This document shows positions 16,876 to 26,363 of a stretch of 64,000 bases of DNA, piece by piece. The DNA comes from Microbacteriaceae bacterium VKM Ac-2855 (GTDB lineage Bacteria > Actinomycetota > Actinomycetes > Actinomycetales > Microbacteriaceae). The translations under genes and the position numbers were made by a program. Location: positions 62,001 to 126,000 of the forward strand of contig JABMLG010000008.1 in assembly GCA_013204985.1 (NCBI GenBank), in the 5' to 3' direction. The notes below the pieces were generated by a model that had not been told where the DNA came from, searched no databases, and worked only from the letters and a program-made list of their open reading frames with translations. Within the stretch, counting starts at the first letter, position 1. Every line of letters starts with the position of its first letter.

Positions 16876-19361
16876 CGGGAGGCCTCCTGCGGCGTGGTCG
16901 TGGTGGTGAGGGTGATGACCATGGTGAGGCCGCCGCCGGGGGTGTCTTCGGCGTCGAGGGTGCCGCCCATTCCCTCGGTGAAGCCCTTCGAGAGGGCGAG
17001 CCCCAGGCCGAGACCGGTGGTGTTATCGGTGTCGCCGAGGCGCTGGAAGGGGACGAAGACGTCGTCGCGGCGATCGACGGCGATGCCCGGGCCGTGGTCG
17101 GCGATACGGATCTGCACGGTGTCGCCGAAGCCGCTGGTGGAGATCCGCACGCGCTGACCGGTCGGTGAGAAGCGGACGGCGTTGGCGAGCAGGTTGACGA
17201 CCACCCGCTGCAGCAGGCCCGCGTCGGCGAGGACGGCCGGCACGTCGAGGTCGAGGTCGAGGTCGAGGTCGGCGGGGCCGAGGGCGAGCTCGTCGATCGC
17301 GGGGAGGATCACGTCGGCCGGGTCGGTCGGCGCGAGAGAGACGGCGAGCACGCCCGCCTGCAACCGCGTCACGTCGAGGAGGTTCGTGACCAGGTCGGCG
17401 AGGGTCTCGAGGCTCTCGTCGGCCGTGGCGAGCAGTTCGGCGCGGTCTGCGTCGGTCCAGGTGATGTCGGTGCTGCGCAGTCCGCTGACGGCGGCGGTCG
17501 CGGCGGCGAGGGGCCGGCGCAGGTCATGACTGACGGCGGAGAGGAGGGCGCTGCGGACCTTGTCGGTCTCGGCGAGCGGAGCGAGTTCGCTGGCGGTCTC
17601 GCTGAGGTCTTCGTGCTGGATCGCGGCGTCGAGCTGGGTGGCGACGACGGTGAGCAGCCGCCGGTCGCTCGCGTCCAAGGGTCTGCCGTGCAATTCCAGG
17701 ACGGCGCCGGCGCCGACGGGGATGGTCTCGTGTTCGGCGCCGGGTTCGCCGTCGGCGCCGAGCAGTTCTTCGCCCCGGAGCAACCGGACCCCGGTGAGGT
17801 TGAACGCCTCGCGTGCGCGTTCGAGGATCGCCTGACGGGCGCCTTGGCCGCGGATGACGCCGCCGGCGATGGTGGCGAGGAGTTCGGCCTCCGCCGCCGC
17901 ACGTCGAGCGGTCCGCGCGCGGCGGGCGGCTCGGTCGACGACCGCGCTGACCAGGACGGCGTTGGCGATGTAGAGGGCGAGGGCGAGCAGGTGCAGCGGT
18001 TCGCCGACGGTGATGGAGTAGAGCGGATCGACGAAGAAGAAGTCGAGCGTGAGCCCGGACAGGACGGCGGCGAACAGGGCGGGCCAGATGCCGCCGACGA
18101 GGGCGACGAGGACGACGAGCACCTGGTAGGCGAGGACGTCGCTGGTGATCGATTCGTCGCTGCGCAGCGCGGACAGCAACCAGGTCAGCAACGGCCCGCT
18201 GATCAGGGCGAGCAGCATGCCCAGCACGCGCCGCCTGATGGTGAGCGCCCCGCCGAGCCGGGGCAGCGACAGCGACCGGCCCGCTGAGGCGTGGTTGACG
18301 ATGTGGATGTCGATCGTGCCGGATTCGCGGATCACGGTCGCGCCGATCCCGGGCCCGGTGAGTGCCGCGGCGAGGCGGCTGCGGCGGCTGACGCCGATCA
18401 CGAGCTGCGTCGCGTTCACCGAGCGCGCGAACTCGACCAGGGCGGTGGGCACGTCCTCGCCGACGACCTGGTGGTAGCTGCCGCCGAGGGTGTCGACCAG
18501 CGCTCGCTGCTCCGCGAGCACCTCGGGTCGGGCGGCGCGCAGTCCGTCCTGGCTGGTGACGTGCACGGCGAGGAGTTCGCCGCCGGAGGAGCGGGCGGCG
18601 ATGCGGGCGCCGCGGCGCAGCAGGGTCTCGCCTTCCGGCCCGCCGGTGAGGGTGACGACGACGCGTTCGCGTGCCTCCCACTTGCTGTCGATGCCGTGTT
18701 CGATGCGGTAGTTCTTCAGCGCCGAATCGACCTCATCCGCCAGCCACAGCAGAGCCAGCTCGCGTAACGCGGTCAGGTTGCCGAGGCGGAAGTAGTTCGA
18801 CAGCGCGGCGTCGATCCGCTCCGATGGATAGACGCGGCCGGCTGCGAGACGGTCGCGGAGCGCCTGCGGGGCGAGGTCGACGACTTCGATCTGATCGGCA
18901 CCGCGCAGGATCGCATCCGGGATCGTCTCGCGCTGCGGCACGCCTGTGATCTGCTGGACGACGTCGTTGAGCGATTCGATGTGCTGGATGTTGACGGTCG
19001 AGACGACATCGATGCCGGCGTCGAGCAGGGTCTGCACGTCCTGCCAGCGCTTGTCGTGCGTGCTGCCGGGAGCGTTGGTGTGGGCGAGTTCGTCGACGAG
19101 CGCGATGTCGGGGTGGCGGGCAATGACGGCGTCGAGGTCCATCTCGGCGAGTTCGACGCCGCGATGCGCCACGGTCATCCGCGGGATCACCTCCATGCCG
19201 GTGACCATCGCGGCGGTGGCGGTGCGCCCGTGGGTCTCGACGAAGGCGACGACGACGTCCTTGCCTTCGCTGCGTAGACGTCGGCCCTCTTCGAGCATTT
19301 CGTAGGTCTTGCCGACGCCGGGGGCGGCGCCGAGCAGCACTCGGAGCCGCCCTGTCTTCAT
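16872..19361 (-). CDS. kdpD: Osmosensitive potassium-channel histidine kinase KdpD
   Basis: An 829-residue sensor kinase. The N-terminal KdpD domain has the Walker-like GAAPGVGKTYEM and VDELAHTNAPGS; a universal-stress-like domain follows, then four membrane helices near residues 395-500, a GAF-like region, the phosphoacceptor SHDLRRPLA and an ATPase domain with NLLANAVRFS and GLGLGLALS. It senses low potassium or turgor and controls KdpE. I used ATG 19361 because the KdpD domain starts exactly there, 5 bp after the kdpC stop, although the frame is open much further upstream. Confidence 0.95.
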   Translation of the reverse strand: MKTGRLRVLLGAAPGVGKTYEMLEEGRRLRSEGKDVVVAFVETHGRTATAAMVTGMEVIPRMTVAHRGVELAEMDLDAVIARHPDIALVDELAHTNAPGSTHDKRWQDVQTLLDAGIDVVSTVNIQHIESLNDVVQQITGVPQRETIPDAILRGADQIEVVDLAPQALRDRLAAGRVYPSERIDAALSNYFRLGNLTALRELALLWLADEVDSALKNYRIEHGIDSKWEARERVVVTLTGGPEGETLLRRGARIAARSSGGELLAVHVTSQDGLRAARPEVLAEQRALVDTLGGSYHQVVGEDVPTALVEFARSVNATQLVIGVSRRSRLAAALTGPGIGATVIRESGTIDIHIVNHASAGRSLSLPRLGGALTIRRRVLGMLLALISGPLLTWLLSALRSDESITSDVLAYQVLVVLVALVGGIWPALFAAVLSGLTLDFFFVDPLYSITVGEPLHLLALALYIANAVLVSAVVDRAARRARTARRAAAEAELLATIAGGVIRGQGARQAILERAREAFNLTGVRLLRGEELLGADGEPGAEHETIPVGAGAVLELHGRPLDASDRRLLTVVATQLDAAIQHEDLSETASELAPLAETDKVRSALLSAVSHDLRRPLAAATAAVSGLRSTDITWTDADRAELLATADESLETLADLVTNLLDVTRLQAGVLAVSLAPTDPADVILPAIDELALGPADLDLDLDLDVPAVLADAGLLQRVVVNLLANAVRFSPTGQRVRISTSGFGDTVQIRIADHGPGIAVDRRDDVFVPFQRLGDTDNTTGLGLGLALSKGFTEGMGGTLDAEDTPGGGLTMVITLTTTTTPQEASR

Positions 19362-19366
19362 GGTGG

Positions 19367-19975
19367 TCAGTCCTTCAGTTCGGTGAGAGCGGCGTTGAGC
19401 TCGAGTACGTTCACGGTCTCGTCGCCGAGGTAGCCGAGGTCGCGGCTCTGTGTGAAGGATTCCACGAGATCGCGGACGGAATCCTCCGACAGTCCGCGGG
19501 CCTGCGCGACGCGGGCGATCTGCAGCTGCGCGTAGGCGGGGCTGATCTGCGGATCCAGGCCCGAAGCGGATGCGGTGAGGGCGTCGGCGGGGACCTCCGC
19601 GGCATCGACGCCGTTGAACTCGGCGATCGCGGCGCGGCGCTCGTCGATGGCGGCGACGAGGTCCGCGTTCTCGGGGCCGAGGTTGGATCCGCTGGACGCG
19701 CTCGCGTCGTAGCCGTCGCCCGCGGCGGAGGGCCGGGACTGGAACCACTCCGGGAGCGGGTTGCCGTCGGCATCCGTGAACGACTGGCCGATGAGGGTGG
19801 AGCCGACGGTCGCACCGTCGACGACGAGCGCGGATCCGTTGGCCTGGTTCGCGAAGGCGACCTGGCCGAGGCCGGTGATGGCGAGCGGGTAGGCGATGCC
19901 GAGGACGACGGTGAGGACGAGCATCGCTCTGACGGCGACGCCGTACTGTCGGATCCCCGTGCGTGTGGAACTCAT
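19367..19975 (-). CDS. kdpC: Potassium-transporting ATPase KdpC subunit
   Basis: The 202-residue protein has one N-terminal membrane helix (AVRAMLVLTVVLGIAYPLAI) and the family motifs GSTLIGQ, WFQSRPSA, SGSNLGPEN and SGLDPQISPAYA. KdpC helps assemble the high-affinity K+ pump and raises ATP affinity of KdpB. Between it and kdpB lies 132 bp with a very strong hairpin, unlike the rest of the operon, whose genes touch or overlap. Confidence 0.96.
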   Translation of the reverse strand: MSSTRTGIRQYGVAVRAMLVLTVVLGIAYPLAITGLGQVAFANQANGSALVVDGATVGSTLIGQSFTDADGNPLPEWFQSRPSAAGDGYDASASSGSNLGPENADLVAAIDERRAAIAEFNGVDAAEVPADALTASASGLDPQISPAYAQLQIARVAQARGLSEDSVRDLVESFTQSRDLGYLGDETVNVLELNAALTELKD

Positions 19976-20005
19976 GATGTGTGTCTGCTTTCTGCTGACG
20001 AGGTT

Positions 20006-20070
20006 CCCGCGAGATGCCTCTTATGCACGCGACACGCCGTGCGGGGCGTGCATAAGAGGCATCTCGCGGG
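20006..20070. repeat. Perfect 25-bp inverted repeat between kdpB and kdpC
   Basis: Bases 20006-20030 are the exact reverse complement of 20046-20070, with a 15-base loop. The stem contains GAGATGCCTCTTATGCACGC. In transcripts of either strand it would form a long stable hairpin, so it may be an intra-operon processing site or attenuator that lowers kdpC-kdpDE expression relative to kdpFAB, or an inserted palindromic element. No U-run follows on the minus strand. Confidence 0.9.
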
Positions 20071-20107
20071 GAGGAGGGGAGGGGAACGAGAGGAGGGGGG
20101 TGAGGGT

Positions 20108-22261
20108 CTAGAAGCCGGGGATGAGGGAGACGATCAGGTCGATCAGCTTGATGCCGATGAACGGCGCGATCACGCCGCCGAGCCCGTAGACGAGGAGGTT
20201 GCGGCTGAGCACCTTCGAGGCGCTGAGCGCCCGGTAGGCCACGCCGCGCAGCGCGAGCGGGATCAGGATGACGATGATGATCGCGTTGAAGATGATCGCC
20301 GAGAGGATCGCGGATGCGGGGGAGTGCAACTGCATGACGTTCAGCACCGCGAGCCCGGGGAAGACCCCCGCGAACATCGCCGGGATGATCGCGAAGTACT
20401 TCGCGATGTCGTTCGCGATCGAGAACGTCGTCAGCGCACCGCGGGTGATCAGCAACTGCTTGCCGATGCGGACGATGTCGATGAGCTTGGTCGGGTCGGA
20501 GTCGAGGTCGACCATGTTGCCGGCCTCCTTCGCGGCCGACGTGCCCGTGTTCATCGCGACCCCCACATCCGCCTGCGCGAGCGCCGGGGCGTCGTTCGTG
20601 CCGTCTCCGGTCATCGCGACGAGGTTGCCGCCCTCCTGCTCCTTGCGGATGTAGGCGAGCTTCTGCTCGGGCGTCGCCTCGGCGAGGTAGTCGTCGACGC
20701 CCGCCTCGGCCGCGATGGCCTTCGCCGTGAGCGGGTTGTCGCCCGTGATCATCACGGTGCGGATACCCATCGCGCGCAGATCGGCGAAGCGCTCCTTGAG
20801 GCCCTCCTTGACGACGTCCTTGAGGTGCACGACTCCGAGGATGCGGCCGGATCCGGATGCGTCTTTCGTCGCGACGACCAGCGGAGTGCCTCCGCTCTCG
20901 GAGATGCGGTGCACCTGCTCATCGAGCTCGGCCACGAGGGTGGAGGCGAGGCGGCCGTCGCTCTCGAGCCAGGCGGTGACGGCGGAGCCGGCACCCTTGC
21001 GGATCATCGACCCGTCGCCGAAGTCGAGGCCGCTCATCCGGGTCTGAGCCGTGAACGGAACGATGTCGGCGGAGACCACCTCGACCGCGAGGGCGTCGGG
21101 GTTCACCCCGAGGGTGGCGGCGAGGTCGACGATCGACTTGCCCTCCGGAGTCGGGTCGCTGAGGGATGCGGACGCCGCGGCGCGGACCAGCTCGGCCCGG
21201 GTGCCTCCGTCGATGGGCACGAACTCGGTCGCGCGACGGTTGCCGTAGGTGATCGTGCCGGTCTTGTCCAGCAGCAGCGTGGTCACGTCGCCGGCCGCTT
21301 CGACCGCGCGGCCGGACATCGCCAGCACATTGCGCTGCACGAGCCGGTCCATACCGGCGATACCGATCGCGGAGAGCAGAGCGCCGATCGTCGTCGGGAT
21401 GAGGCAGACCAGCAGAGCGACGAGAACGGGCACGCTGACCGGGGCCGCGGCGTACGAGGCGATCGGGTTCAGCGTGAGCGTGACGATGACAAAGACGATG
21501 GACAGGCTCGCGAGGAGGATGTTCAGCGCGATCTCGTTCGGCGTCTTCTGCCGAGCCGCTCCTTCGACGAGGGCGATCATCCGATCGACGAAGGTCTCGC
21601 CGGGCTTGGAGGTGATCCGTACGACGATCCGGTCGGAGAGGACGCGGGTGCCGCCGGTGACGGCGCTGCGGTCGCCGCCGGATTCGCGGACCACGGGGGC
21701 CGATTCTCCGGTGATGGCCGATTCGTCGACCGAGGCGATGCCCCACACGATGTCGCCGTCGCCCGGGATCAGCTCACCGGCCACGACCACGACGTGGTCG
21801 CCGAGTTGCAGGTCCGCGGAGGAGACCTCGCGCAGTTCGGCGTCCGTGGCGTCACCCGCCGTGTAGCTCACGATGCGGCGGGCCATGGTGCTGGTGCGGG
21901 TCTGACGCAGGCTGTCGGCCTGCGCCTTGCCGCGGCCCTCGGCGACCGACTCGGCGAGGTTCGCGAACACGACGGTGAGCCACAGCCAGATCGCGATGCC
22001 GGCCGTGAAGCTCAGCGGCACGGCGGATCCGCCGGATTCCTGAGGACCGCCGAGAAAGGGTTCGGCGATCGCGAGCAGGGTCGTGAGGGCGGCGCCCACC
22101 TCGACGATGAACATCACGGGATTGCGCACCATCAGGCGCGGGTCGAGTTTGCGGAACGCTCCCGGCAGGGCTGCGACGATCTGTTCCGCGCTGAAGGCGG
22201 ATCTTCCGCGCTTGGGCGTCTTCTCGTAGTCGGTCTGCGGTTTTTCGAGTGTGTTGGTCAT
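20108..22261 (-). CDS. kdpB: Potassium-transporting P-type ATPase KdpB subunit
   Basis: The 717-residue catalytic subunit of the Kdp pump. It shows the P-type signatures: TGESAPV in the actuator domain, the phosphorylated Asp in [19 protein letters not shown] in the nucleotide domain and the hinge [22 protein letters not shown], with about seven membrane helices. It hydrolyses ATP to drive K+ import through KdpA. It starts 5 bp after the kdpA stop. Confidence 0.97.
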   Translation of the reverse strand: MTNTLEKPQTDYEKTPKRGRSAFSAEQIVAALPGAFRKLDPRLMVRNPVMFIVEVGAALTTLLAIAEPFLGGPQESGGSAVPLSFTAGIAIWLWLTVVFANLAESVAEGRGKAQADSLRQTRTSTMARRIVSYTAGDATDAELREVSSADLQLGDHVVVVAGELIPGDGDIVWGIASVDESAITGESAPVVRESGGDRSAVTGGTRVLSDRIVVRITSKPGETFVDRMIALVEGAARQKTPNEIALNILLASLSIVFVIVTLTLNPIASYAAAPVSVPVLVALLVCLIPTTIGALLSAIGIAGMDRLVQRNVLAMSGRAVEAAGDVTTLLLDKTGTITYGNRRATEFVPIDGGTRAELVRAAASASLSDPTPEGKSIVDLAATLGVNPDALAVEVVSADIVPFTAQTRMSGLDFGDGSMIRKGAGSAVTAWLESDGRLASTLVAELDEQVHRISESGGTPLVVATKDASGSGRILGVVHLKDVVKEGLKERFADLRAMGIRTVMITGDNPLTAKAIAAEAGVDDYLAEATPEQKLAYIRKEQEGGNLVAMTGDGTNDAPALAQADVGVAMNTGTSAAKEAGNMVDLDSDPTKLIDIVRIGKQLLITRGALTTFSIANDIAKYFAIIPAMFAGVFPGLAVLNVMQLHSPASAILSAIIFNAIIIVILIPLALRGVAYRALSASKVLSRNLLVYGLGGVIAPFIGIKLIDLIVSLIPGF

Positions 22262-22266
22262 GAGCG

Positions 22267-23940
22267 TTACTGGAGCCCTTCCGCCAGGGGACCCAGCGCG
22301 AGTACGGGGAAATAAGTGAGGGCGGTCACGATGACCGTGACACCCACGAGGAGACCGACGAACTGCGGCCGGTGGGTGGGCAGCGTTCCCGCGGTGGCGG
22401 GCGTTGAGCCCTGCTTGGCGAGCGAGCCGGCGAGGGCGAGCACCATCACGATCGGCAGGAATCGCCCGAGCAGCATCGCGACGCCCAGGGCGGTGTTGAA
22501 CCAGGGCGTGTTCGCGGTGAGTCCGGCGAAGGCCGAGCCGTTGTTGTTCGCCGCCGAGGTGAAGGCGTAGAGCACCTCGGAGAGCCCGTGCAGTCCGGGG
22601 TTCCAGATCGACGTGCTCTCCACATCCGCTCGCACCGCGGGGATCGCGAAGCTCAGTGCGGTGCCGGCGAGCACGAGGGTGGGGGTGATCAGGATGTAGA
22701 TCGAGGCGAGCTTGATCTCGCGCGGGCCCAGCTTCTTGCCCAGGTACTCCGGGGTGCGGCCGACGAGCAGGCCACCGATGAACACCGCGAGGATCGCCAG
22801 CACGAGCATGCCGTAGAGCCCCGAGCCGACGCCGCCGGGGGCGACCTCGCCGAGCATCATGTTCAGCATCGGGATCATGCCGCCGAGGGCGGTGTAGGAG
22901 TCGTGCATCGAGTTGACGGCACCGGTCGAAGTCAGCGTGCTGGTCGCGCCGAAGAGCGTGGAGGCGGTGATTCCGAAGCGGGTCTCCTTGCCCTCCATGG
23001 CTCCGCCCGCAGCCTGTGCGGCGGCGCCGTTCCCGGCGAGCTCGAGCAGGGTGAGCGCGGTGAGGGATACGAGGAAGATGCTGCCCATGGCGGCGAGGAT
23101 CGCGTAGCCCTGCTTCGCGTTGCCGACCATCGTGCCGAAGGTGCGGGGGAGCGAGAACGGGATCGCCAGCATCAGGATCACCTGCAGCAGGCTCGTCCAG
23201 GCGGTGGGGTTCTCGAACGGATGCGCGGAGTTGGCGTTGAAGAAGCCGCCACCGTTGGTGCCGAGCATCTTGATCGCCTCCTGCGACGCGACGGGCCCGC
23301 CGGGGATGCTCTGCGTGCCGCCGGTGAGAGTCGTGACGTCGGTGAAGCCGTTGAAATTCTGGATCACGCCGCCAGCGATCAGGATGATCGATGTCACGAC
23401 GGCGAAGGGGAGGAGCAGACGCAGCGTGCCGCGGGTGAGATCGACCCAGAAGTTGCCGATCGTGCCGGATCCGTGGCGCGCGAAGCCGCGCACCAGGGCG
23501 ATCGCGACGGCGATACCCACACCCGCGGAGACGAAGTTCTGCACCGCGAGCCCGATCAGCTGCACCGTGTACCCCATGGTGACGTCGGGGGAGTACGACT
23601 GCCAGTTCGTGTTGGTCACGAACGAGACGGCGGTGTTGAAGGACAGGCCCTCGGGGATCGCCGGGAAGCCGAGCGAGTACGGCAGAACGGCCTGGGCGCG
23701 CTGGATGATGTAGACGAAGAGAACACCGACGAGAGAGAAAGCGAGGACCCCGCGCAGGTACGCCTGCCAGCTCTGCTCGGCGCGTGCATCCACGCCGATG
23801 AGGCGGTAGAAGCCGCGCTCGACGGCGAGGTCCTTCCGCGAAGAGTAGATGTGGGCCATGTGGTCGCCGAGCGGGCGATGCAGCAGCACCAGGATCAGGA
23901 CGACGGACGCGACCTGCAGGATCGAGAAGAGTGTATCCAT
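22267..23940 (-). CDS. kdpA: Potassium-transporting ATPase KdpA subunit
   Basis: The 557-residue channel-like subunit that binds K+ through four selectivity-filter-like loops; matching segments include [50 protein letters not shown] and [15 protein letters not shown]. About ten membrane helices are visible. The start ATG shares its A with the kdpF stop (TGATG), a strong sign of coupled translation. Confidence 0.97.
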   Translation of the reverse strand: MDTLFSILQVASVVLILVLLHRPLGDHMAHIYSSRKDLAVERGFYRLIGVDARAEQSWQAYLRGVLAFSLVGVLFVYIIQRAQAVLPYSLGFPAIPEGLSFNTAVSFVTNTNWQSYSPDVTMGYTVQLIGLAVQNFVSAGVGIAVAIALVRGFARHGSGTIGNFWVDLTRGTLRLLLPFAVVTSIILIAGGVIQNFNGFTDVTTLTGGTQSIPGGPVASQEAIKMLGTNGGGFFNANSAHPFENPTAWTSLLQVILMLAIPFSLPRTFGTMVGNAKQGYAILAAMGSIFLVSLTALTLLELAGNGAAAQAAGGAMEGKETRFGITASTLFGATSTLTSTGAVNSMHDSYTALGGMIPMLNMMLGEVAPGGVGSGLYGMLVLAILAVFIGGLLVGRTPEYLGKKLGPREIKLASIYILITPTLVLAGTALSFAIPAVRADVESTSIWNPGLHGLSEVLYAFTSAANNNGSAFAGLTANTPWFNTALGVAMLLGRFLPIVMVLALAGSLAKQGSTPATAGTLPTHRPQFVGLLVGVTVIVTALTYFPVLALGPLAEGLQ

Positions 23941-24029
23941 CAGAACCTCTCGGGTTTCACGAGGGCGACGACGAGGTAGCCGATCGCCGCGATCGCGAGG
24001 ATCGCGGCCAGGGAATCGAAGACGATCAC
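23940..24029 (-). CDS. kdpF: KdpF, small subunit of the Kdp ATPase
   Basis: A 29-residue single-helix peptide, (M)[19 protein letters not shown] followed by VALVKPERF. The ending LVKPERF is the KdpF signature. It stabilises the KdpABC complex in the membrane. It starts with GTG at 24029, inside the stop of the preceding 27-residue gene (GTGA), and its own stop overlaps the kdpA start. Confidence 0.92.
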   Translation of the reverse strand: MIVFDSLAAILAIAAIGYLVVALVKPERF

Positions 24030-24109
24030 AGTTTCTCGACCCCCTTGGCGATCACGCCGACGAGTGTGAAGACGGCGAAGATGCCGATCACGTAGACAAG
24101 GTCAAGCAC
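24026..24109 (-). CDS. 27-residue membrane peptide leading the kdp operon
   Basis: A GTG-started frame encodes (M)[19 protein letters not shown] then AKGVEKL. It is one hydrophobic helix with a positive C-terminal end, so a single-pass membrane peptide. GGAG lies 5-8 bases before the GTG. Its stop overlaps the kdpF start by GTGA, so the chain peptide-kdpF-kdpA is continuously coupled. It resembles KdpF in size and topology but lacks the KPERF ending; it may be a second accessory subunit or a leader peptide. Confidence 0.75.
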   Translation of the reverse strand: MLDLVYVIGIFAVFTLVGVIAKGVEKL

Positions 24110-24211
24110 GGGAACTCCATCTGGATCCGGATGACGCTCCTCGGGCGGGGAGCGTCTGCCACAGCGGCACGAGTCCTGAGTAGACACCCGTTTTCACAGC
24201 CGTTTCGGAGT

Positions 24212-24260
24212 CCTAACGCATCCCATACGCGTTCCGGGCGGAACCTAACGGCGTCCTAAC
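24212..24260 (-). promoter_or_regulatory. Three GTTAGG direct repeats upstream of the kdp operon
   Basis: On the minus strand GTTAGG occurs at 24260-24255, 24249-24244 and 24217-24212, with starts 11 and 32 bp apart, roughly one and three helical turns. They lie 100-150 bp upstream of the first gene of the operon, a likely place for KdpE binding. The assignment to KdpE is inference. A GC-rich hairpin (ACGCTCC...GGGAGCGT, about 24133-24154) lies between them and the first gene. Confidence 0.35.
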
Positions 24261-24348
24261 ACCGACCGGCCGCGGGCTCCGGCCCGGCTCCGATCCGGCA
24301 CCCTCCGACGCTCGGCCCGGGTGGTCACGAAGCGTCCGATTCGGGCGG

Positions 24349-25715
24349 TGTGATGTCTCAGGAGTTCGTGGACGGTTGATGTCTCGGGACTTCGTGGATG
24401 GTTGTCGTCTCAGGACTTCGTGGACAGTGTGCGGAGTTGGGGTGGGCATGATTTTCCGTTGCCGACGTAGCTGGTGCCTTTCGCGGCGAGGGGGTAGCTG
24501 ATGATGGGTGTTCCGGTGGTGTCGTAGAAGGTGACCGTGGCGTCGTTGTGCACGATGTGCACGGTCGTTGCGGAGTGTTCGTTGCCGATTTGGTAGCGGG
24601 TGCCGGCGACGCGCACGACGCCCTTGGCTTGGACGATGCGTTGTAGCTGGATGAAGTCGCGGCGGGGTGCGTGTGCTGGTGGGAGAGGCGGGTCGGCGGT
24701 CGCTGTCGCGTTCCAGGCGTCAGTTGGTGTCATCCCGGGCGGGAGGGCTTGGTGTTCTCGTTCGGTGTTGTAGTAGGCGTCGAACGTGTCGATGTGGGCT
24801 TGCAGCTGCGCCATCGTCGTGGCGGGGGGCGTTGAGGTAACGGTGCAGGGTCTGGTGGAAGCGTTCGTTCTTGCCTTGCGTGGTCGGTTTGTAGGGCTTG
24901 CCGGTGATGGGTTCCACACCCATCGAGGTGAGGTACTCGACCAGGCGCCCGCTCTGACCGCGGCGTGAGGGGTTGAACGCGGGTCCGTTGTCGGAGAGGA
25001 ACTTCTGCGGCACTCCGTGGCGCGCGATCGCCGTTTTCACGACCGCGATCGCTGCCGCTGACGTCTCGCCCGTTTCCACCAGCGACGCCAACGCGAGACG
25101 CGAATGGTCATCCACGATCTGGAAGATCGACACGACACGTCCGTTCAGCAGCGTCCAGTCCGTCGCGTCGATCTGCCAGCAGCAGTTCGGCGCGGGATAC
25201 GTGAACCGGCGATACGCGCTGCGCGGTTTCTTGCGCGGCTCGGGCACGACGACACCCGCTCGGGAGAAGATCCGCGCGAGCGTCGCCCGAGACGGCGGCT
25301 GCAGGCCACGCCGACGCAGCCGAGCCTGAACACTCAACGGACCGAAGTCGTGGCCCGCGTCACGCAGTTCCAGCCGAATTTCCAACGCCAACCGAACCAT
25401 CTCGGACGCTGTCGCGGTCGGACTGACGCCGGGCCTGGTCGATCCCAACTCCAACGCCGCCCACACCCCGTGAGCTCGCACGTCCGCACGGACTTTATGG
25501 AACCAAGACCTCGACACGCCATGCCCGCGACAGAACGCCGCGACCGCACCACGCGGCGCGTCCTCCGGCCAATTCGCGACCATCATCCGCACATCCATAT
25601 CCGGCTTCATCACGCTCATCCGGGCAGCTAAACCCGGAACAGTCCACGATGTCCTGAGACACACCCTCCACGATGTCCTGAGACACAACCGTCCAAAATG
25701 TCCTGAGACTTCACA
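24349..25715 (-). mobile_element. IS481-family-like insertion sequence, 1367 bp
   Basis: The element starts TGTGATGTCTCAGGA and ends, read from the other side, TGTGAAGTCTCAGGACA, and is bracketed by 15-bp direct copies of GTCCGATTCGGGCGG at 24334-24348 and 25716-25730, a clear target-site duplication. Each end has three tandem copies of a 24-26 bp unit built around GTCTCAGGACnTCGTGGAC (at 24355, 24381 and 24407 on the left; 25651, 25675 and 25700 on the right), probably transposase binding sites. The single transposase gene is frameshifted, so this copy is likely inactive. Confidence 0.9.
24410..25619 (-). pseudogene. Transposase of the IS481-like element (one frameshift)
   Basis: The first ~265 residues start MSVMKPDMDVRMMVANWPED, with an N-terminal helix-turn-helix (GVSRSWFHKVRADV) and a DDE integrase core: WQIDATDWT (first D), FLSDNGPAFNPSRR (second D) and KNERFHQTLHRYL (E). 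At a run of six C (24824-24829 on the plus strand as G) the frame shifts; removing one base restores NAP-ATTMAQLQAHIDTFDAYY and the normal C-terminus ending with stop 24410, inside the third terminal repeat. The intact protein would be about 402 residues. A programmed shift is possible but IS481 transposases are normally one frame. Confidence 0.85.
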
Positions 25716-25831
25716 GTCCGATTCGGGCGGGTTCGAGGCGGTTCGCGACAACCCGGGCTTCGACCCGCAGGCGGCCGACCGGGCTCGAACGGTGGTCACA
25801 CTCGGCTTCCGTGCATCCGCAGCCGTTCGGG

Positions 25832-26179
25832 TCAGTCGGCGCTCGCCGCCGCGGCGGGTGCGGCGACGATGATCGCGGCGCCGATCAGACAGACGACGGA
25901 GCCGACGTAGTCCCACACGGTCGGCTTGAAGCCGTCGACGAACACGCCCCAGGCGAGCGAGCCTGCGACGAAGATCCCGCCGTAGGCGGCGAGTACGCGT
26001 CCGAAGTTCGCATCCGGCTGCAGCGACGCGACGAAGCCGTAAGCCGCCAGCGCGAGAACGCCGAGCCCCGCGTACCACCAGGGTTTCGACTCGCGAACGC
26101 TCTGCCAGATCAGCCAGGCGCCGCCGATCTCCGCCATCGCCGCGAGCACGAAGAGCAGGCCGATCCGCAACACCGTCAC
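25832..26179 (-). CDS. YnfA family (UPF0060) membrane protein
   Basis: A 115-residue protein with four membrane helices. The start [21 protein letters not shown], the middle [18 protein letters not shown] and the end [15 protein letters not shown] are diagnostic of YnfA, a small-multidrug-resistance-like family. Its physiological role is not settled. It has no co-transcribed neighbour. The 100-bp region before 25832 shows GC-rich arms of the interrupted palindrome but no gene. Confidence 0.93.
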   Translation of the reverse strand: MTVLRIGLLFVLAAMAEIGGAWLIWQSVRESKPWWYAGLGVLALAAYGFVASLQPDANFGRVLAAYGGIFVAGSLAWGVFVDGFKPTVWDYVGSVVCLIGAAIIVAAPAAAASAD

Positions 26180-26260
26180 GCCACAACTGTCGCACGGAGC
26201 GGACGAGAACGCGCTCGGCTCGAGTGCGGGCCGGATCGGTGGCGAGGGGACATCATCCCC

Positions 26261-26363
26261 GCGCGACTCACGCTCGTCACGCGACGGCGGTCGACCGGAA
26301 CAAGGCCCACGGGGGCCGGGGAGGGTCGTGATGGGGACACCCGAGCAGGCCTACCGGCTCATC
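26261..26363 (+). repeat. Duplicate of the GntR promoter and 5' end (copy A)
   Basis: This segment aligns with 27668-27769 (copy B, leader and first codons of the GntR gene) over ~102 bp with about 85% identity and one single-base gap. It includes the same GGTCGTGATGG start region and the first codons ([11 protein letters not shown] versus METPEQAYRRI). Copy A then runs into the stop codon of the AAA ATPase gene and is not an expressed gene itself. Confidence 0.8.

Larger units (their letters stand above)
24316..25757. repeat. Palindromic intergenic element interrupted by the IS481-like insertion
   Basis: Left arm 24316-24337 begins CCCGGGTGGTCACGAAGCG and right arm 25737-25757 reads, on the opposite strand, CCCGGGTTGTCGCGAACCG, so with the IS and one target copy removed the site is an imperfect inverted repeat of about 60 bp. 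Similar elements lie at 37319-37378 and 41751-41915. Confidence 0.6.

Noticed and set aside
24110-24348. c-di-AMP (ydaO) or other riboswitch before kdp
   Set aside because: Only a short GC hairpin and GTTAGG repeats were visible; none of the conserved ydaO blocks could be identified.
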